Under the pieces are notes generated by a model, which had not been told where the DNA came from, did not search any database, and was given only the letters and a program-made list of their open reading frames with translations. Shown here in pieces: positions 25,271 to 37,260 of a DNA stretch of 64,000 bases. The DNA lies in contig BSWB01000005.1 in assembly GCA_033239125.1 (NCBI GenBank), positions 143,340,494 to 143,404,493 of the forward strand, written 5' to 3'. The DNA comes from Fagopyrum homotropicum. Lineage: Eukaryota > Streptophyta > Magnoliopsida > Caryophyllales > Polygonaceae. Made by a program: the position numbers and the translations under genes. Positions within the stretch are counted from its first letter, which is position 1. Each line of letters begins with the position of its first letter.

Positions 25271-27261
25271 TTTTCCAACAGTAGAAGATGGTGGTCGTTG
25301 AGCTATGGTTAGAAGAGAACTTCGAATAATCTAATGGCGATCGCTACAGATCTAGATTCTAAAAAACTACGAATCTTGAGATTTAAAGATCGATTAGAGA
25401 TCGAGAGTAGTAAGTAGAGATGTGGAAAGTTTATCAATCTGGATTGTAACAGATTTGGAGAGTGAGATGGAGAATCGGAAGCTTTGAGAAGATGAATGTT
25501 GCTGTTGTTAGGTTGCAGAGTTTACTTTATTTAAATTACAACTGCAATTAGCACATGGTATCTAATTTCTCAGAAAAAGGTAAATAATTATTAATTTTTG
25601 GGAAAATAAATGATTTTTATATTTGGTGTTATATGGTTTTTTTGTCGGTGATCACAGATGTCGATGTTGGGTGATGGGAGGCTCATTGGTTGTATCGTCT
25701 TTACTATTAGATCCATAATAAATAACAGTTTATTCCAATCATCACTCATTTGAGGATTCCTTCGTCTTAAATGATAATCGTGAATGATCTGTGGATCGGA
25801 TTTGTAAATAAAATTTGAATTGTTTTATATAGATCTTCAATCAACTGACATTGGGCTACCATCAATTTTCCGGACTTGAAAAAATGTTAAAGCTTTTGAT
25901 CTTTGAAAAGTGAATGAATATTTCGATTGAAATTGAAAGAATATTTTGTTTTTATGAATTTAGAGTTTAATTTATTTAGAGAATATTGGTGTGTTGAAGC
26001 TTTTTTTTTATATCACAGATACAAAGTATGTCCCTGCAATTTCACATTTTAAAATAATGAGAGTATTGGTGTGGTTGCCTTGTTATAATGAATTAGAAGG
26101 GACCTAGTTTGTATCGATAAAAACATGATAGCCCTGAATTCACCGCTACAATAATAGTCCACAAACCCCTTTTACTCTTTTTTTGAGATTTCTCTAGTAA
26201 CTAGGCTCATGTATGAATATATTTAGTAAATGTAACTTTAATCAAACCCTCTTACCTTCCAACTTTAATTTAATAAAAGTGATAAAATTGAAGGGGTGCA
26301 CAAATCTAATAAAAATAGAAAAGAATTTATTTGGCCAAATTATTTCAATCTGAAATAAGATCGTTGAATTACTAGTTTTGTTATTAATACGAGTAAAGGA
26401 TGAAATCATCATAAAGTTTATGTATTTTTATATGACTTGAAATAGGTTTGGAGACGGACAATAAAATGTGTATTTAAAAAGTTTTAAAATATTAAGCGTT
26501 TGCTTGGGTAGAGGGATGGAATGAAAACGAAATATAAAAAAACGTTTAAGGAGAAAATGAAATGAAAATGGTTATGTTAGTAAGACCTTTAACATTCCAT
26601 TTTGGAAAATAAACAAACATGATTGCTTATTGATTCGTTAATATTCGGTTTCCGAGAATGATTCTTAGCAATTTTAACCGGACCTAATATCATACACATT
26701 GTACCTTCGTTGTTATACGAGTCGAGTTCAATCATAGTCTAAATTTTAATCGAATTTAAAATATGTTTACATTCATCCCATTTAGAAAATGACCTAGCTC
26801 AAGTTGAGCCTTTTCCGAGTTGATATCTAATAATTTGTTGATATAACATCTCTATAGTATTATTACGGCCCAATGAGACGAGATTTAATCGAACTTTGAC
26901 ATGCCCGAATCGGGTCTAATCATAAACCAATAGCCCAACATGAACTTATAGTTGGTGGCCCATACACCTCCATTTGGGCCTTCTAGTTTTTATGATTGTT
27001 GGCCCAATAGCCCAACATGAATTTATAAAATTATACATAGTATTTTGTCAGACTACTGACATTATCGATTTTACCCGCATCCGACGGATATTTATGAACT
27101 CAGTTCATTAAAGTGGGATTATTTTTTTCAAAAGTAAGACATACCCATGAACCCGACCCATGAAAATGGGTAAATATACACTACATTGCGAGTGTAAAGT
27201 GGAAAATGGAAAAACACGGGCGAGTGTCTAGTCTAACACCCTTTCACCCGTCTCATCACCC
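25271..27261. other. Upstream region of DGAT2 copy 2 and intergenic sequence
   Basis: The first 250 bp are the probable promoter and leader of DGAT2 copy 2, rich in GATC words (for example GATCGATTAGAGATCGAGAG). The rest is AT-rich with no gene. A weak Tourist-like remnant (AAGCGTTTGCTTGGGTAGAG to AACCGGACCTAATA, about 26494-26690) is possible but its ends are too diverged to claim. Confidence 0.4.
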
Positions 27262-27316
27262 AAACCATTTTATTTTTTTATATTTTTGGTAGGAAGGAGG
27301 GACAGTGGCCTCCGCG
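27262..27316 (-). mobile_element. Very short LINE 3'-tail insertion, 55 bp
   Basis: On the minus strand the sequence reads CGCGGAGGCCACTGTCCCTC followed by CTTCCTACCAAAAA and an A/T-rich run, the extreme 3' tail of the LINE at 22640-23412. CATCACCC occurs at both borders (27254-27261, 27317-27324). Only the tail was copied, so this is an extreme 5' truncation. Confidence 0.6.
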
Positions 27317-27722
27317 CATCACCCGAGCTATTGCACTTACAATATTGTGTTTTATAAAAACAAATTCATCATTAAAATTTAGTATATGTTTTGTTTTAGT
27401 TCAAGTTCAAGCCTAATCCTTTTCTCTTTTAAAAATAATATTGGCCAATATGCTTTTTCTATTGTTTAACCAAATTAACCGTACATAATGTTCATAGTTA
27501 GACAAATTGTGCTAATTTTTTTGTTAGTAACCGTACTTAAAAAATGGATTATCTTAAAATTTTATATCATCCTCTCAATCACCCGAAGAATATGAATTTG
27601 AAAAAAGAAATAATCCGCTAATGCGGAATAATAGAACGATTAAATGATTTTCAGGTTGAGATAGATAACGGAAGTAATACATTCAACCCATCGCCGGTCG
27701 TCATATCTCGAATTGAATACAC

Positions 27723-27898
27723 TCATTAACTTAACAGGGTTTTCTAGTTGTGTGTTTAGTAAATGTATTCCTTGAAAGAAGAGTGTGTATAGTTTGAGAA
27801 TAAACACAAAAGGTTGGGGTATATTTATTTAATTGAAACATTAAAAAACCTAGTTACCACTCTATTTTCTCAAAAAAGTCTAGTTACCAAAATTGCCC
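27723..27898 (+). mobile_element. 181-bp-type MITE, family A copy 4
   Basis: The interior matches the 181-bp MITE (TTTAGTAAATGTATTCCTTG, AGAATAAACACAAAAGGTTG, CTAGTTACCAAAATTG). The left end is eroded and no target duplication was found. Confidence 0.68.
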
Positions 27899-29005
27899 TT
27901 AATCTTCTGTATAATTTTCTCTAACTTCCAGTTTTATAACAATGATATTATACGATCTTTATCATTATATTTACTCAAAAAAAATATCATAAAACTTATT
28001 TTTCATGCTTTTTAAATCATATATACTTTATTTGGCTTTATAACTTAAGTAAACCTAATATAATGTTAAAACGTAATTACTTTTTTGAAAATAAATTGAT
28101 AAACAACACCATAATACAAACTTGAAAGTCGAATAAATTGGAAATTAATTTACAAATTACAATTTGCAAGTGGACACCAAATATGTCCAATGTACGATGA
28201 CTCATAACATGGCTACCATTTTCTGTAAAGTTTTCCATTATTGTGCTCAATTCTTTATTAAAATATTGCTATTTTAAATAAAGAGATTATTTCATATTTT
28301 GCTAGATCTCTTCTTTAATACATAGATTTACATTTAATAAATTTGACTAAACTTAGTTATGCACTCCTAAAAACGGGAGATTATTATTTAATCAACTCCA
28401 ACTTTATAATATTTATATATTTAGTATATAGATTTACATTTAAAAACCTGAACTAGTTGTGTCAAATATTGATAATTTTATATTTTATTTGAACATTGTT
28501 TTTTATATCGTAAATATTTTAGATTTATTTTCTTTCTTTATTATTAATTTATGTATAATAATTTTATATTATTCATATTTTGCAAAACCGTTGTATAATA
28601 TATGAGTAACATACTACTGAGAGAATTATTAAAGTGGAAAATTTACATGATAATATTCCATTGCCACATGTAATAACTTTATCGTACCAAAAAAAAATTA
28701 CGAAAAATTTACAGGTTTAAATTAATGATTGATAATCATGCTTTTACTCAGTTAATTTAATATTTTTGGCGATATTTTTATTAATTAACTTTATTAAATA
28801 AAGCTTATTTTTCACAGTAATTGTTTTACTCGTTCATACAATTACTATTTCAATAAAATATCTCTTTATCGACTCTCCTATTGAGTTATTTAACTTATTT
28901 CTAGGTCTTTTATTATCACATATTGCTAATAAATACTTATGATAATTATATTAGTTTCAGAAAAATATTTATTTTATATATGATTTGGACAAGTTATAAA
29001 CTATT
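27899..29005. other. AT-rich gene-free stretch
   Basis: Strongly AT-rich with no open frame and no element border recognised on either strand. Confidence 0.5.
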
Positions 29006-29453
29006 AGAGAAAATTGTCTAAACGGGATCTCATTTGTTAAACCGACTAAACTTTAATATCCGTTGTTTAAACTATTAGAACGGTACCTCACGTATTGAGC
29101 CCGACCAAAAATTAATACATGGATTATGGATCAAGGGTCTTCATTTTTGGGTCTTCAAGCTCGTGGAGAAGAGGATTGCCAAAATTCGATTGTGTTCGTT
29201 GCTACAATGGAATTTCGGGGACGATTTCCACTTGCAGGCGACTTCCTAACGTCGGAAAACGAATCTATGATCGTATGCAGTGTAAATTTGCCCCTGATAT
29301 TTAACGCCGATATGTTAACTTTACGTATGAACAGTAATCCAGATCCAATCTTTGGTTGAGATCAATAGGCGAGGTACCATTATGATAGTTTAAACGACGT
29401 GGTATCAAAGTTTAGCCAGTTTAAAAGATTAGGTATTATTTAGACAATTTTAT
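29006..29453. mobile_element. Foldback-type MITE, family B copy 2, with a foreign insert
   Basis: Ends AGAGAAAATTGTCTAAAC and TTATTTAGACAATTTTA match the nested element at 24495-24863. TAAACTATT occurs immediately left of the element (28997-29005) and at its right border (about 29455). About 165 bp of higher-GC sequence at about 29118-29285 (starting near ATGGATTATGGATCAAGGGT) has no counterpart in the other copy and replaces part of the left arm. It contains two overlapping short open frames but no family I recognise. Confidence 0.65.
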
Positions 29454-29677
29454 ATAAACTATTAATCTTATTTCGAAAAATACATTGAAAATATTGCTTG
29501 GTTGACGTTGAATGCTTCATATTTCAACATTAGATTTGAAGATCACATGCAACTACGATAAATAATGTTCATTTAAAAACCTAATCAGCAAAACAAGATA
29601 ATGAATAAATTTGATAATACATTAATTTACGTAATTTTTTAAAAATAAATATGAATAATTTGTATATGTATTTATAT

Positions 29678-29888
29678 TGGAAGATACATATCACAATATC
29701 TTCCTATTAAATAAATAATGATATTATTCCGTTATATTAGGCTAGTTTATATTTGATTCTATTATTGTAATCTTTATTATTTTATTCTTATTCTATTGTA
29801 ATCCCTATATAAAGGGTCATTGCTGCATCAATATATTGGTGGTTCTATTTCCACCATTCGTGTGGTCTTTCTCCACCAAAATCTATCA
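29678..29888 (+). mobile_element. Possible copia-type solo LTR fragment
   Basis: Begins TGGAAGATACATATCACA and contains a TATA-like CCCTATATAAAGGGTC followed by CATCAATATATTGGTGG and a CTCCACCAAAATCTATCA end, a layout common in short copia LTRs. A similar TCTATTATATAGG...CATCAATATATT...CCACCAAAAATC run occurs at about 41525-41588. No target duplication was found. Confidence 0.35.
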
Positions 29889-29928
29889 ATTTACTAAGCC
29901 TTTCCGCCCTTTAACAGTCTCGTCCATT

Positions 29929-29970
29929 CTTTTTTTGGTAGGAAGGAGAGTAAGTGGTCTCCGCGCATCT
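29929..29970 (-). mobile_element. Very short LINE 3'-tail insertion, 42 bp, with 13-bp target duplication
   Basis: The insert on the minus strand reads AGATGCGCGGAGACCACTTA, then CTCTCCTTCCTACC and an A run, matching the last about 40 bp of the LINE at 22640-23412. A perfect 13-bp direct repeat AGTCTCGTCCATT flanks it (29916-29928 and 29971-29983). Confidence 0.8.
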
Positions 29971-29983
29971 AGTCTCGTCCATT

Positions 29984-31245
29984 ATTATACTTTTTAAATA
30001 CTCAAAAACTCAGATTAATGTTATGGAAGATTATAAAATTCAAATTAGTTATTTTTATTAAACCTTATTTAATAAAAAAATATGCGTGAGAGTTACTAAT
30101 CCGTTGACCGACTCATTCCATTAGCTTTCATCATCGATGCAAATTGCACCAAAAGTTTCCTCCTTTGAATACTTTTTGTCAAAATCTTGAATTTCGAACC
30201 AAATCCTATTAACAAATTGGAATTATAGTTAGTGGCAAATCCTATTAACAAATTTGATAATACATTTGAAATTTACTTATCTTTTGAATTTAAATAATAA
30301 AATAGTGAGAGAATAATGAGTAGTTTAGTGTATAAAACTAATGAATAGTTTGATTTGAAATGATGTATTAAGTACTAGCTTATTATAATGTTGTTAAACA
30401 AAAAATAGTATTTACTATATTTAAAAATATATTACTATTTCATAAATTTTAATGAACAATTATACGGAGAAAGAATATTTTAATAAAAATTGAAGAAATA
30501 AAATTTCAAAAACAAAACTTTCAATGTCATGAACTATTGTTTGCTAATTAGGGTGCGTTTGAAAAGGAAAATTATAATATTTATCGAAAATGAAAATTAT
30601 AAAAAATTGTAAAATTTTCTTCAAGTTCAGAAAATAGATAATAAAAATGCCGACAATTAAGGATTTTACATAATCTCACACAGAGCCTTAGTTTTACGAA
30701 GTTTATCCGTGAGGATTATTTTAAATTAGTAAATAATAATTGATCTAATTAAAAATGTTTGAATTAGCTTAACGATAATATATAGAAATTCAATTAGTGA
30801 TTAAAAGGGAATTTTATATCATAACTATTAAACTATTAAAGAAAGCTACATCATCTACTAATCTAACAATAATCAATTTTATTAAAATAATTAGGATGAA
30901 TAAATACATGTATATATAAATGTTTATGTGTTCGCTTACTTTTTTTTTACCGATAAAAAAAACGTTGATTCTACGCTAAATAATTTGTCATGAGTTAAAT
31001 TTCTTCTTTCTAAATAAAAAAACGGAATTGTTTATGAGAAAGACGCAATACAAGTGCACTTAATTAGTAATTTTTATCTGACTAAATAACATTACTCTAA
31101 AAAAATATAATTTTTTTATTAGAATCTAGAAGTAGTTTGACCTTTCTTTTTATAGGGACTTGCTAAATTTTAAATATTAAATAATTAAATCATATATGAA
31201 TTAATAAGGGATATAAATATTAATGATATAATTTTCCAAACTCTA
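29984..31245. other. AT-rich gene-free stretch
   Basis: No open frame, RNA gene or element border could be supported. Confidence 0.5.
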
Positions 31246-31612
31246 ATGTATTCAATCGAGATTTTTATAGATTTTGACGGATTCTTAATAATCATAGGAT
31301 TTGCAAATTCTGTGGGAAATTTTAATTCTATATAGAGTTAATACAGATTCTGTGGAAATCTTATGTGTTGGGGGAAGATTTCTATGGATTTGAGGTAGTT
31401 ATAAAAGTAATGAAGAATTCTACAAAATCAATGAAATAATAGATTCTTTTAAAATCCACAAACTTTTAAATACCATAGGAATTTTATGAAAAATTTTAAA
31501 TCCTAATTGAATACCTACAGATTTATATGGACTTTAAAAAATCTATATTCAATACCCATAGACTTTTAAACTCCAAAAAATTCCTATAAAATCTTAATTG
31601 AATACACCCCCT
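31246..31612 (-). mobile_element. MITE with GGGGGTGTATTCAATT ends, inverse copy
   Basis: The right end AATTGAATACACCCCC and the weaker left end TAATGTATTCAATCGAG are inverted repeats. The about 365-bp body is the reverse complement of the element at 42675-43049 (shared words AACACATAAGATTTT, AATCATAGGATTTGCAAATT). The family resembles Tourist or Stowaway in its T/A-rich junctions. Superfamily not decided. Confidence 0.65.
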
Positions 31613-32426
31613 AAATTTTGTTTTTAAGATTCAGTTGTAATTTATTCCATTTTTTATAATACTTACAAAAAAATATTAAAAATGAAATGTTAAGGATATC
31701 TAATTATCTACAAGCAAATAAATATAATTGTTATTAAATATATTACACATAAGATTTTACAGAAGATCTATAGTTCGAGTCGTTCTACCAAATCTTATTA
31801 CGTATATAATCAGTAGTATTTTAATATAATTACTTTTAAATTGAAATCCGGAAAATCGATTATATTAAACCGGTTCGATGTTCCAACGCACGTGCTTTAT
31901 TTCCATTTTAGAGACAGGTCGCTCATGATCATCGTTCCACCTCATGCCGCCCACAACAACTCTTAAAGTTTTCATAAATGAAACAAATAACTCAACACAA
32001 ATCTTCCCACATCGCAATTTCCACGAAAGCGATATGGCCATAAGTTGAAACCCTCTACTCAGCCAGCCTAGCAGATTAGCAGCCCAAATTTACATAATTT
32101 CATTTCCATGTAATTAATTATCCTCTCTAATTTAGAAATATATTCTATTAAAGTTGGTGAATACATATAGTATAATCTTTTCACCAAACGTCTCTTTCAT
32201 GCAAATTCAAATTGGATGATTTTTAATTATTTTTTATCGTTATCTCCAGTATATTTTTAATTTAAAAAATATATTAAGCAATTAGCATACATAGCAAAAG
32301 GAATTTGTGCGCCTTTGATTGATTCCTTTCTCCCTCTTCCTCTTCGCCATTAGCAGAAGCATAGAAGAAGCTTAGAGAAAGAGAGAGCTAGGGTTTTGTG
32401 GAATTTGAAATAGAGGTTGATATGAA
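31613..32426. other. Upstream region of the lectin receptor kinase gene
   Basis: AT-rich with no gene. The last 100 bp are the probable leader, with CTTTCTCCCTCTTCCTCTTC and GAGAAAGAGAGAGCTAGGGT tracts, typical of plant 5' untranslated regions. Confidence 0.45.
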
Positions 32427-32430
32427 ATGA
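32422..32430 (+). promoter_or_regulatory. Minimal upstream ORF overlapping the receptor kinase start
   Basis: ATGAAATGA encodes Met-Lys-stop. Its stop codon overlaps the main ATG at 32427 in the ATGA arrangement, so terminating ribosomes sit on the main start. Such a layout can set translation by reinitiation; this role is inferred. Confidence 0.5.
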
Positions 32431-35170
32431 CTCCTTCATCATCGCCGGTGATGGTCCTTATAACCGCCGCACTCTTGGTTTTTCTATTTGCGCCGGCCGT
32501 CATAGCCGCTGGGAATCTCAACACACAGACATTTACTTATGGCTTTCCGTTTAATTACAGCAACTATAACCACTTCACTGTTAAATCTCCGGCGATGATT
32601 TCTAACGAAGCTCTACAGGTCACTCCGGATTCCAGTGGGAATTTTTCCTTATACAATAGCTCCGGGCGAGTCCTTTACAGCACTCCGTTCGTCTTTTGGA
32701 AGAAAGACGGTTCCAACTCTACTAAGGTGGCTTCCTTCAATGTCACCTTCCTTGTCAACATCTACCGCACGAAACCGAATGTCACCGGAGAAGGTATGAC
32801 GTTCCTTATAGCTCCCGATCTCATTACGCCGAGTACAAGCGATGGTCAGTACCTCGGTCTTACTAACTCAACCTCCGATGGATCCGATGCAAACCGCCTC
32901 TTCGCCGTCGAGTTTGATACTTATAAGCAGGCGTTCGATCCGGATGACAATCACATCGGAATCGACATCAACAGTGTGATATCGAAGAAGACTGTTTCGC
33001 TTTCCGATTTCAACATCACTTTGTCTCCAACCGGCACCGTTTTTCACAAGATCTGGATCCAGTACGACGGACGCAACAAGTCACTAGCCGTCTACATCGC
33101 CGAACAATCCGACAAATTGGCGACGAGTTCGATGCCGAATTTGCCTGTAATCACCATGAATGATCTAGATCTGAGCACAATCGTAGCGGAGGAGTCCTAC
33201 TTCGGCTTCTCGGCGGCGACGGGAGCGACGACGCAAGAGCTTCACTGCGTGCTCAGTTGGAACATGACGGTGGAGATGATTCCCCGACCAAAACAATGGA
33301 AAACGGAGTATACGGTTGGAGTGGTGGTGGCGGTTGTGGTGGTGATACTGGCGGCTGGTATTATGTTATGGTTGTTTTGGTTGAGGAAGGGGAAACCGGT
33401 GGATGATCCGAACATACTTGGGGCGTTGAAGAGCCTTCCGGGAATGCCGAAGGAGTTTGATTTCAAAGAACTTAAGAAAGCGACAGGGAATTTCGACGAG
33501 AAGAATAAGCTGGGACAAGGTGGATACGGCGTCGTTTTTAGGGGGTTCTTATCCACTGAGAGCGTCGAGGAAGTTGCTGTCAAGAGGTTCACTCGGGAAG
33601 ATAATATCAACAGCAAAGAGGATTTCCTCTGTGAACTCACTATCATCAATCGTCTCCGCCATAGACATCTCGTCAGATTACTTGGTAAGTTCTTCAATCA
33701 TCATCTTCTCCAAATTTTTAAGTTTCCAATAATTTGTTCCTCCATTTTATTGATTAAATTTATACTCGATAATAGTAGCTAGTGCTAAAAAACTGTTCAA
33801 AATTTTGTTGTGTTCTTGTCTTGTTAGAACAAGAAGGGTTAGATGAAAATTTTGGTTGGTTGGTCTGGTTCTATTGTTCAGTGCCGCTTGCAATCGAGTT
33901 CTATACTTTCTCCAAATGCTATGTAATGAGATTCTCTTGCTGTTCAAATACCATCCTTGAACTTCCCTTGTTTTTTGAAATACCATGGTTTGAATCTAAT
34001 TTCAACATTTAATGAATCATTCAAATAATCAATAGTCAAATATAAAATTTCCAATGAGTATAGATGAGGTTGGCTCCTTAGGTTGGAGGTGTGGATTTGT
34101 AAGAAAAAACTCACTGTTTGACATCTTATCCTGAAATTTCCTGGAAGGTAAGGATTGACTTTTAAAAGTGTTTTGCAAGGAACGACGAAGCAGCCTATGA
34201 TCTTAAATGTATGTCAAACAAATTGTACGGAATACGGAGTATGTTGTATTAAATGCGTGTCCAACATATATTTGGTGATAAAGTGTTATGTTGTTATGCT
34301 TAATTAGTGTGTTGAACCACAGGCTGGTGTCACAAGAATGGAATGCTCCTATTGGTATACGAGTACATGCCGAACGGAAGTCTTGATAGGCATATCTTTC
34401 GTGATGAGGGTGAGACGCCGATAGGATGGATTTACCGTTACAAAATCCTAAGAGGCGTTGCATCCGCCCTACACTACCTTCACGAAGAGTACGAGGAGAC
34501 AGTCATTCACCGTGATCTCAAATCAAGCAACATCATGCTAGATGCAAACTTCAATGCTCGTTTAGGTGACTTTGGTTTAGCCCGAGCTATCGATCAAGAA
34601 AAGACGTCGTATGCTGAAATGGAAGGCATTCATGGAACAATGGGATACATTGCCCCCGAATGCTTTCATACCGGGAAAGCCACACGAGAATCCGATGTCT
34701 ATGCATTTGGAGCCGTCCTCTTGGAGGTGGCTTGTGGATTCCGGCCATGGACAAAGAAAGGCGGGTTTAACTGTCTTGTTGATTGGGTTTGGTCTTTACA
34801 TAGAGATAGACAAATTTTACAAGCTATTGATCAAAGGCTTGAAAAAGACTTTGTCGCCGAGGAAGCTGAACGGGTTTTGCTCCTCGGGTTGGCGTGCTCA
34901 CATCCTATTGCATCCCACAGACCTAAAACACACGCCCTTGTGCAAATCCTGTCCGGATCCGTGCCCTCACCTACAGTCCCGCCTTTCAAACCCGCGTTCG
35001 TATGGCCCTCTATGCACCCGGATGGGACGGATACGAGCATGGATATAAGCATGACAGCTGATTCTACTCCTGTTGCTTCTTCACAATTCGAAACCGAGTG
35101 GACTCCAAACTCTTATAATCTCGATAGCTTCAATGTCACTCCGCGATCATTCACTCACGAGACGGTTTAG
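32427..35170 (+). CDS. L-type lectin-domain receptor-like kinase (LecRK S.5-like), two exons
   Basis: Plasma-membrane receptor kinase with an extracellular legume-lectin domain and a cytosolic Ser/Thr kinase; related proteins act in defence and cell-wall or extracellular-signal sensing. Exons 32427-33684 and 34323-35170 join in phase 1 to 701 aa, the normal length. Signal peptide 1-28. Lectin domain about 30-285 with LFAVEFDTY and DDNHIGIDIN, plus many N-x-S/T sites. Transmembrane helix about 296-318. Kinase from about 357: GQGGYGVV loop (363-370), K386 in AVKR, E403 of helix C, HRDLKSSN (482-489, an RD kinase), DFG (502-504), GTMGYIAPE. The C-terminal VPPFKPAFVWPSM block is what points to the S.5 subgroup. 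The 638-bp intron splits the kinase after subdomain IV, which is unusual because many LecRK genes lack introns. No inactivating change was seen. Confidence 0.93.
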
Positions 35171-36061
35171 TGATCCGGACTCGGAAAATCCCATTCTTTG
35201 GAAGGTTTAAATCTCTCTGACCCTTCTTCATTTCTGTTGTGCAATGTGTGTTGTTCTTAAGTTTATTGTGCAGGTAGAAAATCTGTTCCTGCTTGATTTT
35301 TTGTACCATTATTTCGATTTGGTTATTTGTGCGGAATGTTCAGGTTAAGTTGTACATTCTGATCTTACCTCCTTGTATTTGCTAAAGCCTATAGATACTT
35401 ATTAAGTATTGACTAGAATTCCATGGTTAACAACATTAGTGGTTTATGACGTCGTAGGATATGATGTCAGCTAGTGTGCATCATACCCATTTTGACCCAC
35501 CGGCCACCACTAGTTTATGCAATTATTCGAATGCTTATTATTATTAACAAGAATAATTTCTAAATAAAATGAAAATTTTGATTTAGGCTTGATTTTGGTC
35601 AGACTCTTGAAACATATATATAAATAATAAACATATTTCTATAAATATAGAATATATTGTAATTCTTAGTGAATCAAACCACTGGTAAGATATAATTATT
35701 AAATTCTTTTTTTCTCTCACAATACCAAACAAACCAGTAAGTCAGTAACATTTTTTTAGTAACTATTAGGAAACACAATTAAACTATACTTATGTTATTA
35801 TTCATTGCATCTACTTATAATGTTCTTGGTAACTTTTCTGTTTTTTCGAGTTTGTATTTATATCGTTATTAGCTCCTTGTATTGTGTTTAAAAGGAGACG
35901 AATTAGAGGTATGGTCTACACCTAGTTATTGAGACTTTGAATAGATGAACGGCAACAAATTAGGCTTTTCTCCTTTATAAAGCTTGATATGTGACATCTA
36001 ACACAAATTAGAGGTATGGTCTACACCTAGTTATTGGTAATTTTACGTCTGAAAAGGAGTT

Positions 36062-36107
<46 letters not shown>

Positions 36108-36929
36108 CCTTAAATCCAAAGTTTCAAACCACTTATTGAATGACAAAAAGAGCCAATGATCTAATATAATAGTTTCTTTTATAATTAATATTATTAATTT
36201 TTCTATAAAATTTATTTATTTAATTAAACATGTTATATTGTTTTTGGAGTACTTTTCGATAACATAAAATTTAATTTTGATCGAAATATAATAATCATAT
36301 ATAATTATTTATTAAAATTTTTTCTACAAAATAATTAAAAGAAACAATTTGGTGAAGTAGGCTATTTTTTGTCAGCTTTTGTTTTGTATACCTATCTAAT
36401 TTTTAGCACTCTAATTTTTTTTTTACCATGATTACTCTATTAGGGGTATATTACTAAATAAAATTATGATATAAGCCTACCTAATAGAACAATATTGGTA
36501 AAATGCCTAATTAGTGATATTGACCTAATAAAATATAATTCACAAGGAATTATTTTAATTTAACAACTTTTTGAAAAATAAATATAGCATTTTTACAAAA
36601 TAACATATTTATTGATGGATAAATTTTGTTTTAATCAAAATATTATGTTATTTTGTAAAATTAAATATAGAGTAATATGTGTAAAAAATACATATATAAT
36701 GTAATTTTAACTTTGAAATGGATAATATTTTGGAGTGAGTTATTTCATAAATCATTTTCATTCCGATTTTAAGTCTTACCAAACACTGGATATGAGTATC
36801 ACTTATTCCGATTTCTAATTTCAGGAGAATCTTACCAAACTAGCTCTTAGCTGATATCACAACATCGATATTAAAAGTGATGAATAAACCAATTTTTTTA
36901 TATATTAAATTTGAAATGGGTAATATTTT
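35171..36929. other. Gene-free stretch downstream of the receptor kinase
   Basis: Holds the 3' untranslated end, then AT-rich sequence. A word of about 30 bp (AAATTAGAGGTATGGTCTAC ACCTAGTTATTG) occurs twice, at about 35900 and 36006, 106 bp apart. No gene or element border recognised. Confidence 0.45.
36064..36107. repeat. Poly(T) tract of 44
   Basis: Uninterrupted run of T on the plus strand. No retroposed sequence could be recognised beside it, so it may be slippage rather than a poly(A) tail on the minus strand. Confidence 0.9.
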
Positions 36930-37154
36930 TTATGTACACCTGCCTTCCCATGCACGCCCATGATCAGATCCATAATTTTGCTTACAAAAGGGTCTAGATG
37001 AACCTGAGACAAAACATCGGAAAGAAAGGCGTGACGTGCCAGATCGAATACTCGAGAGTGGACGCAGTCAAATATCAAATGCCATGGAGTCTCTAGTAGG
37101 GCCTCGGTGCATTGAGCACAAGATGGGTCGGGATGTATATGTTTCCGATAAGGC
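36930..37154 (-). pseudogene. L1-type LINE fragment, zinc-binding region, left of a copia insertion
   Basis: On the minus strand one open frame reads HPDPSCAQCTEALLETPWHL followed by IFDCVHSRVFDLARH. This is the C-x-x-C...H...C zinc-binding module found after the reverse transcriptase of plant LINEs. It continues the RT fragment at 40487-40900, so one LINE was split by the copia element. Confidence 0.7.
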
Positions 37155-37260
37155 TACTAGAATAGGCAAGCCCAAGGCAAAAGGCCCATCATAAGTAGCC
37201 CAATCATATGTAATACACCTCTATATATTACTATGTATGCTGTTAGAAATGAATGAGACA
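37155..37260 (+). repeat. Left LTR of the copia element
   Basis: Starts TACTAGAATAGGC, ends GAATGAGACA, and matches 40378-40486 with several substitutions, which indicates an old insertion. Confidence 0.7.

Noticed and set aside
33242..33697. Minus-strand open frame of 151 codons in the receptor kinase gene
   Set aside because: Shadow of the transmembrane and kinase-coding exon; no family resemblance of its own.
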